From Hymenobacter sp. YIM 151858-1 (GTDB taxonomy: Bacteria > Bacteroidota > Bacteroidia > Cytophagales > Hymenobacteraceae), in contig NZ_CP110136.1 of the NCBI RefSeq assembly GCF_025979705.1, positions 4,298,724 to 4,362,723 of the forward strand: 64,000 nucleotides of DNA. The letters run 5' to 3'. The translations under genes and the position numbers were made by a program. Position 1 is the stretch's first letter; each line of letters opens with the position of its first letter. Under the pieces are notes generated by a model. It worked only from the letters and a program-made list of their open reading frames with translations, ran no database searches and was not told the origin of the DNA. Of the stretch, positions 42,037 through 51,440 are shown piece after piece.

Positions 42037-43173
42037 ATGACCGTTAAGCTCAAACCGCTCGATCAGCAAACCATTGTAATTACCGGCGCCAGCTCGGGCA
42101 TTGGCCGCGTTACGGCTTTGCAGGCCGCTGCCAAGGGCGCCAACGTAGTGCTGGCCGCCCGCAGCGAAGACGAGCTGCGCAAAGTGGAGCAGGAAATTAC
42201 CAGCCAGGGCGGCCAGGCCCTGGTGGTGGTAACCGATGTAGCCAGCCGCGCCGATATCCGCCGCCTCGCCGACCGCGCCATCGACCATTTCGGCGGCTTC
42301 GATACGTGGGTAAACGACGCGGGCATCTCCATTTGGGGCCGCCTCGACGAGGTAAGCGACTACGACCACCGCCGCCTTTTCGAAACCAATTTCTGGGGCG
42401 TCAGCAACGGTTCGCTCGAGGCCATTAAGCACCTGCGGCGGCACGGCGGCGCGCTCATCAACGTGGGCAGCGTGGCGTCGGATGTGGCCATTCCGCTGCA
42501 GGGCATGTACTGCGCCAGCAAGCACGCCATCAAGGGGTTTACCGACGCCTTGCGCCTGGAGCTGGAAGAAGTGGGCGCCCCCGTTTCGGTTACCCTGATT
42601 AAGCCCGCGGCCATCAACACGCCGTTTCCGCAGCACGCCCGCAACTACATGGAGAAGGAGCCCAAGCTGCCCCCGCCCGTGTACGAGCCCGAGGAGGTAG
42701 CCGCCGCCATTTTGCACGCCGCCACGCACCCCGAGCGCGACATTTACGTGGGCGGCGGCGGCAAGCTGATGAGCACCCTCAACAAGCACCTGCCCCGCGC
42801 CATGGACCGCCTCAGCGAAACCCTGATGGTGGAGCAGCAGCAGCGCAACGAGCGGCCGCGCAAGCCGCAGGGCTCGTTGCACCAGGCCAGCCACGGCGGC
42901 CCCGTGCGCGGCGACCACCCCGGCTACGTCATGAAAACCAGCCTGTATACCCGCGCCGCCCTGCACCCCTGGGCCGCGGGCGCCCTGATGGCCCTGGCCA
43001 GTGCCGCCGCGGTGGCGCTGCTGGGCGGCAAGCGCAATAAGCGCGCTGCTACCACGGCTGCACCCGATGCCGGCATAACGCCCGACTACACCAGCCGCCC
43101 GCCCGTGCCGGTGGCGCAAAGCCCGGGGCTGGGTGCCGTGGGCACCACCAACCAGGCCGGCGCCGGCATCTGA
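42037..43173 (+). CDS. SDR-family oxidoreductase with C-terminal membrane segment
   Basis: The 378-residue protein from the ATG at 42037 (MTVKLKPLDQQTIVITGASSGIG) is a classical short-chain dehydrogenase. It shows TGASSGIG for NAD(P) (residues 16-23), NDAGISIWG, Ser in NVGSVASDVA, Tyr158 and Lys162 (YCASK). Beyond residue 250 it continues with a non-catalytic part that includes YTRAALHPWAAGALMALASAAAVALLGG, a likely membrane helix (about 305-335), then a basic, Pro-rich tail. The membrane tail is unusual for SDRs and suggests association with the inner membrane. Substrate unknown. The ORF is open from 41863 but the first 58 codons are not family-like. Confidence 0.9.
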   Translation: MTVKLKPLDQQTIVITGASSGIGRVTALQAAAKGANVVLAARSEDELRKVEQEITSQGGQALVVVTDVASRADIRRLADRAIDHFGGFDTWVNDAGISIWGRLDEVSDYDHRRLFETNFWGVSNGSLEAIKHLRRHGGALINVGSVASDVAIPLQGMYCASKHAIKGFTDALRLELEEVGAPVSVTLIKPAAINTPFPQHARNYMEKEPKLPPPVYEPEEVAAAILHAATHPERDIYVGGGGKLMSTLNKHLPRAMDRLSETLMVEQQQRNERPRKPQGSLHQASHGGPVRGDHPGYVMKTSLYTRAALHPWAAGALMALASAAAVALLGGKRNKRAATTAAPDAGITPDYTSRPPVPVAQSPGLGAVGTTNQAGAGI

Positions 43174-43388
43174 TCGGGCCAGTGCTTTTGCCTGAGGCGG
43201 CACCGCAGTGGTAAAAAGTTGTTTGCCTTATACTTGCGGGCAGCCTGCCGGGCCCTGCCGGTGGCGGGGTGCCTAGGGCGGCCGGGCTTGCCTCAGCTCG
43301 GCTGCCCTGGGCATGCAGTCGGCGGGCATCATTCTGGCGTATGTGCCGTATGGTGGGCTGCTATCTTGTTTAACCCACACCAGCCGCT

Positions 43389-43874
43389 ATGTCCTTTTCC
43401 TCTGCCCAACCCGAAGACCTCCTGATCGACGCAGCCCGCCGGGGCGACGTAGCCCTGATTCGGGAGCTGCTGGCCACCGGGCTCGATGTCAACCTGCAAA
43501 ACGGCAAGGGCTTTACCCCGCTGATCGTGGCCTCGTACGATGGCCACCTCGAGGCCACGCAAGCCTTGCTTGAGGCCGGCGCCAACCCCAACGTGCAGGA
43601 CGTAAGCGGCAATACCGCCCTCATGGGCGTTTCCTTTAAAGGCTACCCCGAAATTGCCCGTCTGCTGATTGCCCACGGCGCCGACCTGAACCAGCAAAAC
43701 GGCAACGGCGGCACGGCCCTCATGTTTGCCACCTTGTTCGGGCGGCACAACATCGTGCCCGTGCTGCTCGAGGCCGGCGCCGATACCAGCATCCGCGACG
43801 TACGTGGCCTCTCGGCCCGCGACCTGGCCGTGCAGCAAGGCAACGAGCAAGCCCTGCAGCTGCTGAAGGAGTAA
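43389..43874 (+). CDS. Ankyrin-repeat protein
   Basis: The 161-residue protein has an N-terminal helix (PEDLLIDAARRGDVALIRELLATGLDVN) followed by three complete ankyrin repeats: GFTPLIVASYDGHLEATQALLEAGANPNVQD, GNTALMGVSFKGYPEIARLLIAHGADLN and GGTALMFATLFGRHNIVPVLLEAGADTSIRD, plus a C-terminal cap. No signal peptide. Such small bacterial ankyrin proteins are often protein-binding modules; some are found next to catalase genes, but no catalase gene lies here. A strong bidirectional terminator follows. Confidence 0.94.
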   Translation: MSFSSAQPEDLLIDAARRGDVALIRELLATGLDVNLQNGKGFTPLIVASYDGHLEATQALLEAGANPNVQDVSGNTALMGVSFKGYPEIARLLIAHGADLNQQNGNGGTALMFATLFGRHNIVPVLLEAGADTSIRDVRGLSARDLAVQQGNEQALQLLKE

Positions 43875-43928
43875 CCGCCTAGGTGCCCGGCGGTACACAA
43901 GCCGCCGGCACCCGCGCCCATAGCGCGC

Positions 43929-43962
43929 AAAGGGCCGCCAAACCGTGGTTTGGCGGCCCTTT
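43929..43962. terminator. Bidirectional terminator after the ankyrin gene
   Basis: A perfect 16-base stem (43929-43944 with 43947-43962, core AAAGGGCCGCCAAACC) with a 2-base tip serves the rightward ankyrin gene and the leftward T9SS gene ending at 44034. Confidence 0.85.
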
Positions 43963-44033
43963 GCGGTTGCCCTAGGTATGTTGGGTAGGCAAGGCGCCCG
44001 GCAGGCCTGCGGCGCCCAAAGCCGGCAGCGGCC

Positions 44034-45674
44034 TTACTGCACCGTAACCGCCCGCGTGGTTACCCGCTGGCCATGCTCCAGGCGCAGGATGTACACACCC
44101 GTGGGCAGGTTGGCCGTGCTGAACGTGGTTTCGGCAACGGGCCCGGCTGGCTGCAGCGTTTGCTCGGCCACGCGCCGGCCCAGTTGGCTGAGCAGCACCG
44201 CCCGCACGGGTTGGGCATCGTAGCCCTGCAGGCGCAGCGTAAACTGCTCGCGCGCCGGGTTGGGGTACACGCTGGTTTCGGCAGCGGGAGTGGCTTTGGT
44301 TTCGGCAAGCTGGTTGCGGCCCCGGAGGGTACCGTAGCTGGCCAGGTAACCGCTCGTGAAGGTGCTGCTGAGCGCCTTGCCGCCAAACTGGCACGTGCCC
44401 GTAAACACGCCCGCCGTAAACACGGTGTTGTCGCGGTCGAGGGCAAGCGCCGTGCTGGAGCTGGTGCCCGGGCCGCCCACCAGCACGGGCGGCTGCGCGG
44501 CGCCGTTGGGCTGCAGCTGCACCAAAAACGCCTGGTTGGTGCTCTGCGAGGTAAGGTTCATCACGCCCGACAAAAACACCTTGCCGGTCATTTTGTCCAC
44601 GGCCAGGTCCCCGTCGTAGTCGGCGGCGGCGCTACCTAGGGCGGTGGCCCAGGCCACCCGGCCGTCGCGGTTGTAGCGCACCACGGCCACATCGGTGGCG
44701 CCGCGGCTGGTTAGGGTATGGCTGCCAAAGGTGCTCGAGCCCGAAAACCAGCCGGCGAGGTACACGTTGCCGCGGTGGTCGGTAGCCAACGATTTGCCGT
44801 CGCCATCGGCGGCCGGGGCCTGCAGCCATTGCAGCTGGCCCTGGCGGGCGTCGAGCTTAGCCAGAAACAACGAGTGGCTGCTGTTGGCCGGAATGCTTTG
44901 CCCGGCTAGCTGCATGCCGCCAAACTGGCTGCCGCTCAGGTAGCAGTTGCCATAATTATCTACCGCCAGGCTGCGGCCCTGGTTGCCGCCGTAGCTTAGC
45001 AGGCTTTGCCACATTTGCGCCCAGCGCACAGTGCCCTGGGGCGTGTAGCTGGCCAGGTAGGTTTGCCGCTCGCGGTTGGCAAACGCAAAGCCGCCGATGT
45101 GCACCTGGCTGCCGCTGGCCTGGCCCGTGAGGTAAGCGTTGCCCATCACGTCGAGGGCCACGGCCCAGGCCGAGCAAGTGCCGTACAGCTCGGTACCCGA
45201 AGCACTGATTTGCTGCACCCATTGCACTTGCCCCGCGGCGTTGCACTTCAACAGAAAACCCGCCTCCCCGCTTGCGGGTGTTTGCGAGGTAATCTGCTGA
45301 TTGCCGCCGTAGCTCAGCGTGCCACTGAAGGTGCCCGCCACGTAGGTGTTGCCCTGCACATCGGCCTGCACGCTGAACCCTAGGGCAGTGGCGCTGCTGG
45401 GCAGCTGCGTAGCCCACACCACCTCGCCCGAAGGCCGGCATTTGGCCACGTACACACTTATGCCGCCGCCCGGCGAGGTTAGCTGCGTGCCGCCGAGCTG
45501 CAGCGTGCCCGCCACGCGGCCGGTTACATACACAAAGCCCGCGGCATCGGTGGCTACGTCCATCACGCCGTTGATATCGGCAACGGGCTGCGCCCACTGC
45601 CACGTTGCGCCGCCGGGTTGGGCCTGGGCCGAAATGCTCAGAAATAAGCACAGAGCGAGTAGTAGCTGCTTCAT
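44034..45674 (-). CDS. T9SS-secreted SBBP-type repeat protein
   Basis: The 546-residue protein from the ATG at 45674 (MKQLLLALCLFLSISAQAQ signal) consists of repeated blades typical of SBBP/beta-propeller proteins (GFVYVTGRVAG, GNTYVAGTFSGTLSYGG, GNAYLTGQASG, GNCYLSGSQFGG, GNVYLAGWFSGSSTFGS, TVFTAGVFTGTCQFGG). Residues 470-546 form a type A T9SS C-terminal sorting domain: SVYPNPAREQFTLRLQG, LLSQLGRRVAEQ, LPTGVYILRLEHGQ, TTRAVTVQ. It is therefore carried across the outer membrane by the type IX system and likely anchored to or released from the surface. Function unknown. A long gap of AT-rich DNA precedes it. Confidence 0.92.
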   Translation of the reverse strand: MKQLLLALCLFLSISAQAQPGGATWQWAQPVADINGVMDVATDAAGFVYVTGRVAGTLQLGGTQLTSPGGGISVYVAKCRPSGEVVWATQLPSSATALGFSVQADVQGNTYVAGTFSGTLSYGGNQQITSQTPASGEAGFLLKCNAAGQVQWVQQISASGTELYGTCSAWAVALDVMGNAYLTGQASGSQVHIGGFAFANRERQTYLASYTPQGTVRWAQMWQSLLSYGGNQGRSLAVDNYGNCYLSGSQFGGMQLAGQSIPANSSHSLFLAKLDARQGQLQWLQAPAADGDGKSLATDHRGNVYLAGWFSGSSTFGSHTLTSRGATDVAVVRYNRDGRVAWATALGSAAADYDGDLAVDKMTGKVFLSGVMNLTSQSTNQAFLVQLQPNGAAQPPVLVGGPGTSSSTALALDRDNTVFTAGVFTGTCQFGGKALSSTFTSGYLASYGTLRGRNQLAETKATPAAETSVYPNPAREQFTLRLQGYDAQPVRAVLLSQLGRRVAEQTLQPAGPVAETTFSTANLPTGVYILRLEHGQRVTTRAVTVQ

Positions 45675-46253
45675 ACACAAAAAGGGATAGGGGGTGAGGA
45701 GAATGGCCGCACAGGGCCTGTGTTGCTGGGGCTTACGCACCCCAAACGCTTACGGAAACGGGCCCAAACCAGCTGCCCGATCTTCAACTCAATACACCAC
45801 AACGCCAACCAACACAGCCCGGGCCTTTAGCGCCCCGCTGCCGACTAACTTCTGAAGCAAGGCTTACAGCGCAGCTAGTCACACAATTCAGATGTTAAAG
45901 CTAACGGCAGTTGCGTCTAATGCAAATTAAAATTGAAAATATATAATACCGGAGCTGTAATAGTTGCGGGGTTTATTTACACTAAATAGGAATTAAGCAA
46001 CTGAAATAGAGGTGTTTGAATGGTTGTTGCTAGCGGGTTTTTGTGCACCAATTACCGACGGCTGTAGCCCGTTGGGCCGCGTCAACCATTAACCACAACC
46101 CACGGCGCTGGGCAAGCCAACTTAGTAGGCATGCCTACAAACGCGTCCTAGGTTTTGGCAGCCGGTAGGCCTACCTTAGCTAGTGCGTATCCGAGTGTTT
46201 GGCCGTGGCTGCCAGCACTGCCTTCGGGGGTATGCCCTTGCCGCCATCGTACC
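45675..46253. other. Gene-free divergent region
   Basis: 579 bases separate the T9SS gene from the histidine kinase gene. About 45885-46030 is AT-rich (for example TTAAAATTGAAAATATATAATACC), in contrast to the GC-rich rest. I see no gene, terminator or clear promoter boxes. The region probably contains the promoters of both flanking genes. A CCTAGG stands at 46147. Confidence 0.6.
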
Positions 46254-48857
46254 ATGCCTACCGCTTCCTCTGCCCACCCTACCAACCCCGTGCCTGCGCA
46301 GCGCGGCGCGGACGTCGCTACCGGGTTCGATACCATGTTCGACACCATGCCGTGGGGGGTGCAGCAGCTGGCTGCCGATGGCACGCTGGTGTTGGTAAGC
46401 CGGGCGGCCGAAGCGTTCTGGGGCCTCTCGCGCGAGGTGCTGGTGGGCAACGTGCCGTGGCAGGCTTTTCCGGAGGCTTTGCCCGCGCCGCTGCACCAAG
46501 CCTTGCAGCAGGCGCTGCGGCAGCCGGGCACCCCCGAGCCCGCGGTGTTCTGGCTGCCGGCCACGCATTGCTACATCAGCATGAGCAGCGCGCCGGCACC
46601 CAACGGCGGCGTGTGGGTGTACTGGCAGGATGTAACCGAGCAGCAGCAGCAGGTGCAGCAATACCAGGCCCTCGTTGATAACACCCCCGACGCCATTACC
46701 CGTTGGGACGAAGAGCTGCGGCTGGTGTTCAGCAACCGGGCTTATCAGCAAAAAACCGGCCGCCCGCTGGCCTGGCTGCTCCACAAAACCAACCACGAAA
46801 TGGGGCAGCCCGAGGCCGTGGCCGGCCCCTGGGCAGCCAAATTGCAGCGCGTGCTCGATACGGGCGTGCCGCAGGAGCACTACAACTCGTTTGTCACGCC
46901 CGAGGGGGGCGTGGCGCACTACTTCACGCGCATGGTGCCCGAGCTGCGCAACGGCCGCGTGCACACCGTGCTGGCCATTGCCCGCGACATCACCGAGCTG
47001 CGCGAGCAGGTTTACTTCACCGAAAAAATCACCAACAGCACCCCCGATCTGCTGTATGTGCTGGAGCTGTCGGAGCCGCACATTACCTACATCAACGAGC
47101 GGGTAGAGGTTGTGTTGGGCAGCCACCCATCGGAGGTAACGGCGGCCGGCGCCATGGTGCTGCGCAATGCCCTGCACCCCGACGACCTAGGCCGGCGCAT
47201 GGCCCACATTGAGGCCTGCCGCAACCTGGCCGACGACGAAGTGAAAATCATCGACGTGCGCTTTCGGGTGGCCGATGGCGCCTACCGCTGGTTTCGGCTG
47301 CGCGACCGGGCCTTCATGCGCGCCCCCGATGGCCGCGTAACCCACGTAATCGGCTCGGGGCAGGATATCGACGCCCAGCGGGCGGCCGAGCGCGAATTGC
47401 AGGAAAGCAAAGCCTTTATCGAGGAGGTAACTAAATCGACGCCCGACCTGATTACCATCCATGACGCGGCCACCAACCGCGTGGTGTACGTCAACCATAC
47501 CGAGCCGTGGTACGGGCAGCATGCCCTGCCGGTGCTGCACACCCTGCCCGATGCCGAGCGCGTGCGGCTGCTCATTCATCCGGCCGACCAGGACAAGGCC
47601 AACGAGTACATGCAGCAGCGGCGCCTGCTGGCCGATGGCGACATGATTGAGGTGGAGCTGCGCAGCCAGTTCGGCAACACCGAGTGGCAGTGGTTGCGCA
47701 TCCGCAGCAAGGTGTTCCGGCGCAGTGCCTCGGGCCAGCCGCAGCAAATCATCTCCTTCACCAGCAACATTACGGCGGCCAAGCTGGCTCAGCAGGCGCT
47801 GCAGCAGGCCCACGGGCAGCTCACCTGGGCCAGCAGCACCATCCGGCGCATGCTCGATGGCTCGCCGGCGGCTATTTGCCTGATGGAAGCCCACCGCGAC
47901 GCCACGGGCCGCATCGTCGATTTTATTTTCCGGGGCGTAAACCAGGCCGCCGAAAAGCTGAACGAGCGCACCGAGGCGGAGCTGCTCAACCGCGGGTTGC
48001 TCGATTTCTTCCCCAACGTGCGCCAGGTTTTCTTCGACGACTACGTGCGCGTGGTGGAAACCGGCGAGCCGTTGCGCACCGAGCGCTGCTACACGGGCGA
48101 AAACTTCAGCAACCGTTGGTTTGATGTGTCGGCCGTGAAAAACGGGGACGGGTTCATCATGACCTTTCTCGACATTACCGGCCGCAAGGAAATTGAGCTG
48201 GCGCTACAGCAGGCCAACACCCGCCTGCAGCACCTCAGCGGGGCCGTGCTGCAAGCGCAGGAGGTAGAGCGCCAGCGCATTGCCGAAAGCCTGCACAACG
48301 GCCTGGGCCAGGTGCTGTACGCCGCTAAGCTGCAGCTCGATCAGCTGCCCAGCCCGCAGGCCCTGGCCGATGCGCCCAGGCAAGCCGCCGCCCGCCGCGA
48401 GGCCGACCGCCTGCTGGCCGAGGCCATCCGGCTTACGCGCAGCATCTCGCACGAGCTCACGCCCCGCATCGTGGCCGAGCTGGGCCTGGAGGCTGCCCTG
48501 CAGGACATTTGCCGCAGCCTGAGCACCGGCCTGCTGCACATGCAATGCCTTGTATTGCTCGACGACGACCTGCCCCTGACGCTGCAGGTAGCCTTGTACC
48601 GCCTGGCGCAGGAGCTGGCCCAGAACATCGTAAAGCACGCCGGCGCCACCGAGGCCACCCTGGAGGTGGCCACGCGCCCCGGCTGGGTGGTAATGCAGAT
48701 TGAGGACAACGGCCGCGGCTTTGCGCCCGACGAGCCCACCACCGGCATCGGCCTGAAAACCCTCCGCGACCGGGTAGATTTGCTCGGCGGCATCACCCAC
48801 ATCAGCACCTCGGCCCGGCAAGGCACGCGCATCCAGGTGCGCATTCCGCTGGCCTAG
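46254..48857 (+). CDS. Multi-PAS sensor histidine kinase, HisKA_3 type
   Basis: The 867-residue protein from the ATG at 46254 carries four to five PAS-like domains in a row. It starts with FDTMPWGVQQLAADGTLVLVSRAA, then ITRWDEELRLVFSNRAYQQKTG, ITNSTPDLLYVLELSEPHITYIN and VTKSTPDLITIHDAATNRVVYVN; the last one before the kinase is a shorter degenerate module. The DHp region is of HisKA_3 type: AQEVERQRIAESLHNGLGQVL with phospho-acceptor His681. The ATPase has NIVKHAGATEATL, IEDNGRGFAPDE, GIGLKTLRDRVDLLGG. No transmembrane segment is seen, so it senses a cytosolic signal. No response regulator gene is adjacent, which makes it an orphan here. The TAG stop lies in CCTAGG. Confidence 0.92.
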   Translation: MPTASSAHPTNPVPAQRGADVATGFDTMFDTMPWGVQQLAADGTLVLVSRAAEAFWGLSREVLVGNVPWQAFPEALPAPLHQALQQALRQPGTPEPAVFWLPATHCYISMSSAPAPNGGVWVYWQDVTEQQQQVQQYQALVDNTPDAITRWDEELRLVFSNRAYQQKTGRPLAWLLHKTNHEMGQPEAVAGPWAAKLQRVLDTGVPQEHYNSFVTPEGGVAHYFTRMVPELRNGRVHTVLAIARDITELREQVYFTEKITNSTPDLLYVLELSEPHITYINERVEVVLGSHPSEVTAAGAMVLRNALHPDDLGRRMAHIEACRNLADDEVKIIDVRFRVADGAYRWFRLRDRAFMRAPDGRVTHVIGSGQDIDAQRAAERELQESKAFIEEVTKSTPDLITIHDAATNRVVYVNHTEPWYGQHALPVLHTLPDAERVRLLIHPADQDKANEYMQQRRLLADGDMIEVELRSQFGNTEWQWLRIRSKVFRRSASGQPQQIISFTSNITAAKLAQQALQQAHGQLTWASSTIRRMLDGSPAAICLMEAHRDATGRIVDFIFRGVNQAAEKLNERTEAELLNRGLLDFFPNVRQVFFDDYVRVVETGEPLRTERCYTGENFSNRWFDVSAVKNGDGFIMTFLDITGRKEIELALQQANTRLQHLSGAVLQAQEVERQRIAESLHNGLGQVLYAAKLQLDQLPSPQALADAPRQAAARREADRLLAEAIRLTRSISHELTPRIVAELGLEAALQDICRSLSTGLLHMQCLVLLDDDLPLTLQVALYRLAQELAQNIVKHAGATEATLEVATRPGWVVMQIEDNGRGFAPDEPTTGIGLKTLRDRVDLLGGITHISTSARQGTRIQVRIPLA

Positions 48858-48945
48858 GTCATTATTCTGAGCCATGGTCGAGGCATCCCGGGTGCTGGTG
48901 CCCAACGTCATGTCGAGCTTGTCGAGACATCTCGCCGGATAGTAA

Positions 48946-49119
48946 CTGTCATCCTGAGGCGTCAGCCGAAGGACCTTCTCACGTGTGAACGATGCGCCTT
49001 GGTCGGTGAACCTCACCCCCCGGCCCCCTCTCCAAAGGGAGAGGGGGAGCGGCTAGTATCCGGCGTCAGCACGCCAGATGCGTCGCCTACGCTCGGCCTG
49101 AGGTTTACGACCTAGGGAA
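48946..49119. repeat. Dispersed intergenic repeat, copy 2
   Basis: This block is homologous along its length to 10064-10216 in the same orientation: CTGTCATCCTGA, GGACCTTCTCACG, TGAACGATGCGCC, GGTCGGTGAACC, CGCCAGCACGC-like and GACCTAGGGAA. The middle has a GC-rich stem (CCCCCTCTCC with GGAGAGGGGG at 49024-49046) which is eroded in copy 1. No coding sequence. Confidence 0.75.
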
Positions 49120-49437
49120 CAGCGCCCAGGCAAGGTGCCTACCGACCACGGCCTTGCGTATCAACAAGTGCGGCACGAGCCATTCCACCACTTGCCCACA
49201 ACTCCTAGGTCGGGTAAACCCAAAAACCGCGCAGGAGCCGCAAGCCCACGCCTGGCACAGGCGCGGAAGAATGTGCTTTCGTTGCGGATTTGTTGTGGGT
49301 TGAATATCAGTGCAGTAGCACGGCGGGCCGTGCTCGGCACCTAGGGGCAACACCCACGGGCAGGAGGGGAAGAAGCGCGGTAGCAGCAAGCAAAAAATTA
49401 TTGAGCGTGAGCAAACAATGTAGTATTGCTACCGTTT

Positions 49438-49456
49438 ATGATAGTAAAGCTATCAT
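49438..49456 (+). promoter_or_regulatory. Small dyad upstream of the SPFH gene
   Basis: ATGATAG and CTATCAT form a perfect 7-base dyad with a 5-base centre, about 118 bases before the ATG at 49575 and just after a weak -7 box (49421-49428). It could be an operator. The evidence is limited to symmetry and position. Confidence 0.3.
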
Positions 49457-49574
49457 CCATAAACCTAACCCCTCTGATGTAACCCACGGCACAACCCCAG
49501 CAAGCACCCAACGGGCGCCCGGCGCGAGGCGGTACGCGCAGCTTATCCGTTCACTTCAACCTTTTTCCAAAGCC

Positions 49575-50612
49575 ATGAAACTCCTGTTGTTGCTTCGTTC
49601 GATGCTGACGCGCCAACGTTTAGGAGCCGCGCAGCCGCTGTTGCCCCGCAGCGCCCAAGCCACCCGGTACCACGTGCTCAAACGCCGCATCGTGAGCCTG
49701 CGCACGCGCCTGCGGCGGCCCGGCGGGCCGGCTTTTCTGGCGGGCCGTTTGTTGCTGGCGTTGCCCCTGGTGGCCCTGCTGAGCAGCTGCACCGTGGTGC
49801 GGCAAGGCGAGGTGGGGGTACGCCGCCGGTTGGGCCAAATCGATCAGCAGGTGGTGTACGCCGGGCCCAAGGTGTTCAACCCCTTCGTCAGCACCATCAT
49901 TAAAGTGCCCACCACCACGCAGAACCTCGAAATCCGCTCGAACCTGCCCTCGAAGGAAGGCCTGACGGTGGGCTCCGAAATTTCCATTCTGTACCGCGTG
50001 CAGGGCCAGCAGGTGCCCCTGGTGCTCGAAAACGTGGGCCTGCAGTACGCCGATGTGCTGATTATGCCGGTGTTTCGCTCGGCGGCGGCCGATGTGTGCG
50101 CCCGCTACTTTGCCAAGGACATGCACAGCGCCGAGCGAGCCACCATCGAGCGGGCCATACGCGACCAAATGAGCCAGGTGCTAACGGAGCGCGGCTTTGT
50201 GATTGAAAACGTGCTGCTGAAAAACATTGTGCTGCCCGGCGGCCTGGCCAAGGCCATCGAAGACAAGCTGGAAGCCGAGCAGGATGCACAACGCATGGAG
50301 TTTCTGAAGCAGCGCGAAACCAAGGACGCCGAGCGCCGGGTGATTGAGGCCGAAGGCCAGCAGCGCATTGCCATTGTGCGGGCCGAGGGCGAGCGGCAGG
50401 CCGCCATCATCCGGGCGCAGGGCCAGGCCGATGCCATGCGCATCGAGGCCGAGGCGGTGCGCACCACCAACCGGCTCATCAACCAGGGCCTCACAAAAGA
50501 GGTGCTGCGCTACAAAGGCATCGAGGCGTTCCGGGAGCTATCGAAGTCGCAGAATGCCAAAACCATCATTTCGGGCGGTGAAATGCCCATCGTTAATACG
50601 CTGGTGCAGTAG
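49575..50612 (+). CDS. SPFH/prohibitin-family membrane protein
   Basis: SPFH proteins (prohibitin, stomatin, flotillin) form ring-like scaffolds in membranes. The 345-residue protein has a basic N-terminus, then a hydrophobic segment with a lipobox-like LLSSC (about residue 74). The band-7 domain follows: GEVGVRRRLGQIDQQVVYAGPKVFNPF, TVGSEISILYRV, ERGFVIENVLLKNIVLPGGLAKAIEDKLEAEQ. A helical coiled coil (residues 235-320, EAEGQQRIAIVRAEGERQAAIIRAQGQADAMRIEAEAV) and a short end complete it. The ORF is open from 49290, but the part before 49575 has no family character. Downstream three short secreted-protein genes follow within 30 bases each, so the SPFH protein may act with them. Confidence 0.88.
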   Translation: MKLLLLLRSMLTRQRLGAAQPLLPRSAQATRYHVLKRRIVSLRTRLRRPGGPAFLAGRLLLALPLVALLSSCTVVRQGEVGVRRRLGQIDQQVVYAGPKVFNPFVSTIIKVPTTTQNLEIRSNLPSKEGLTVGSEISILYRVQGQQVPLVLENVGLQYADVLIMPVFRSAAADVCARYFAKDMHSAERATIERAIRDQMSQVLTERGFVIENVLLKNIVLPGGLAKAIEDKLEAEQDAQRMEFLKQRETKDAERRVIEAEGQQRIAIVRAEGERQAAIIRAQGQADAMRIEAEAVRTTNRLINQGLTKEVLRYKGIEAFRELSKSQNAKTIISGGEMPIVNTLVQ

Positions 50613-50629
50613 TGGTGGGGCGGGTATCG

Positions 50630-51412
50630 ATGCGTCGTGTTTTGGTGGGCAGCTTGGTGCGTAAGCTGATCGGCTGCCTGTTGGGCCTGCTGCTCCCGGT
50701 GCTGGGGGCGCAGGCCCAGCAAAACCTGTTCAACATTCCGGCCGGCGACCTGACGCCGCGCGGCAAGGTGTTCTTTCAGCACCAGACCAACCTCTACGAC
50801 CTCCACACCTTCGAGTCGAAAAATCACTTTGTGTACGGGCTGGGGGGCGGTTTTGAGGTCGGCCTGAACGCGGTGAACATCAAGTTTAACCTGGCCCGGC
50901 GTAGCGCGCCTCTAACCCTGCGCGACGGCCGCGACCCGAGCTACCCGCTCAAGCCCCTGCTGCAGCTTACGGGGCAAAAGTTTTTCTTTCTCACCGAGCA
51001 CCTCAAAACCAGCCTCGGTACGCAGGTGGGCCTTAACCCGGTGCGCTTTCGGCCGCGGCGCCAGCTTACGCACTTCAGCTACAACACCTGGGTGTACGAG
51101 CCGCGCCGCCACTGGAAACTGGTGGCCGGGCCCTACCTCACCGACGGCGGCAGCGTGGGCCCCGGCAACCGCGTGGGCGTGCTGGCCGGCTTCGAGGTGC
51201 CCGTGCACCGGCGCCTGCTCCTGATGGGCGACTTCATTTCGGGCCGCCACGCGGCGGCCGTATCGGTGCTGGGTGTCAATTTTTTGGCTACCCGGCGCGT
51301 GCAGCTTTGTGGCGGCGCGCTGCTGCCCAACCCCGGCAGCGGCAACCGCCCCGGCTTCGTGTTCGAGCTGAACCTGCTCGGCTACGACGAACCTTTTGGC
51401 GACGACCATTAA
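50630..51412 (+). CDS. Predicted outer-membrane barrel protein
   Basis: The 260-residue protein from the ATG at 50630 has a signal peptide (hydrophobic 10-26, ending GAQAQ). Its body has alternating strands: FFQHQTNLYDLHTFESKNHFVYGLGGGFEVGLNAVNIKFNL, FFFLTEHLKTSLGTQVGL, HFSYNTWVYEP, WKLVAGPYLTDGG, VGVLAGFEVPVHRRLLLMGDFISG, GFVFELNLLGYDEPF. This is the texture of an outer-membrane beta-barrel of about ten strands. I do not recognise a named family. It lies 17 bases after the SPFH gene and probably belongs to the same operon. Confidence 0.75.
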   Translation: MRRVLVGSLVRKLIGCLLGLLLPVLGAQAQQNLFNIPAGDLTPRGKVFFQHQTNLYDLHTFESKNHFVYGLGGGFEVGLNAVNIKFNLARRSAPLTLRDGRDPSYPLKPLLQLTGQKFFFLTEHLKTSLGTQVGLNPVRFRPRRQLTHFSYNTWVYEPRRHWKLVAGPYLTDGGSVGPGNRVGVLAGFEVPVHRRLLLMGDFISGRHAAAVSVLGVNFLATRRVQLCGGALLPNPGSGNRPGFVFELNLLGYDEPFGDDH

Positions 51413-51440
51413 CCCCTTACCGCTTTTTGCCGCATGTGCC

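Larger units (their letters stand above)
48858..49574. other. Gene-free region with dispersed repeat copy 2
   Basis: This 717-base gap contains no supportable gene. The first part is the repeat at 48946-49119. From about 49130 on there is unremarkable GC-rich DNA. At 49385-49460 it becomes AT-richer with a possible promoter TAGTATTG (49421-49428) and the dyad ATGATAG/CTATCAT (49438-49456), then the leader of the SPFH gene. Confidence 0.6.

Noticed and set aside
49105..49389. 94-residue minus-strand ORF in the gap before the SPFH gene
   Set aside because: Pro/Arg/Cys-rich without recognisable motif, lies partly in the dispersed repeat, and has no plausible start context.
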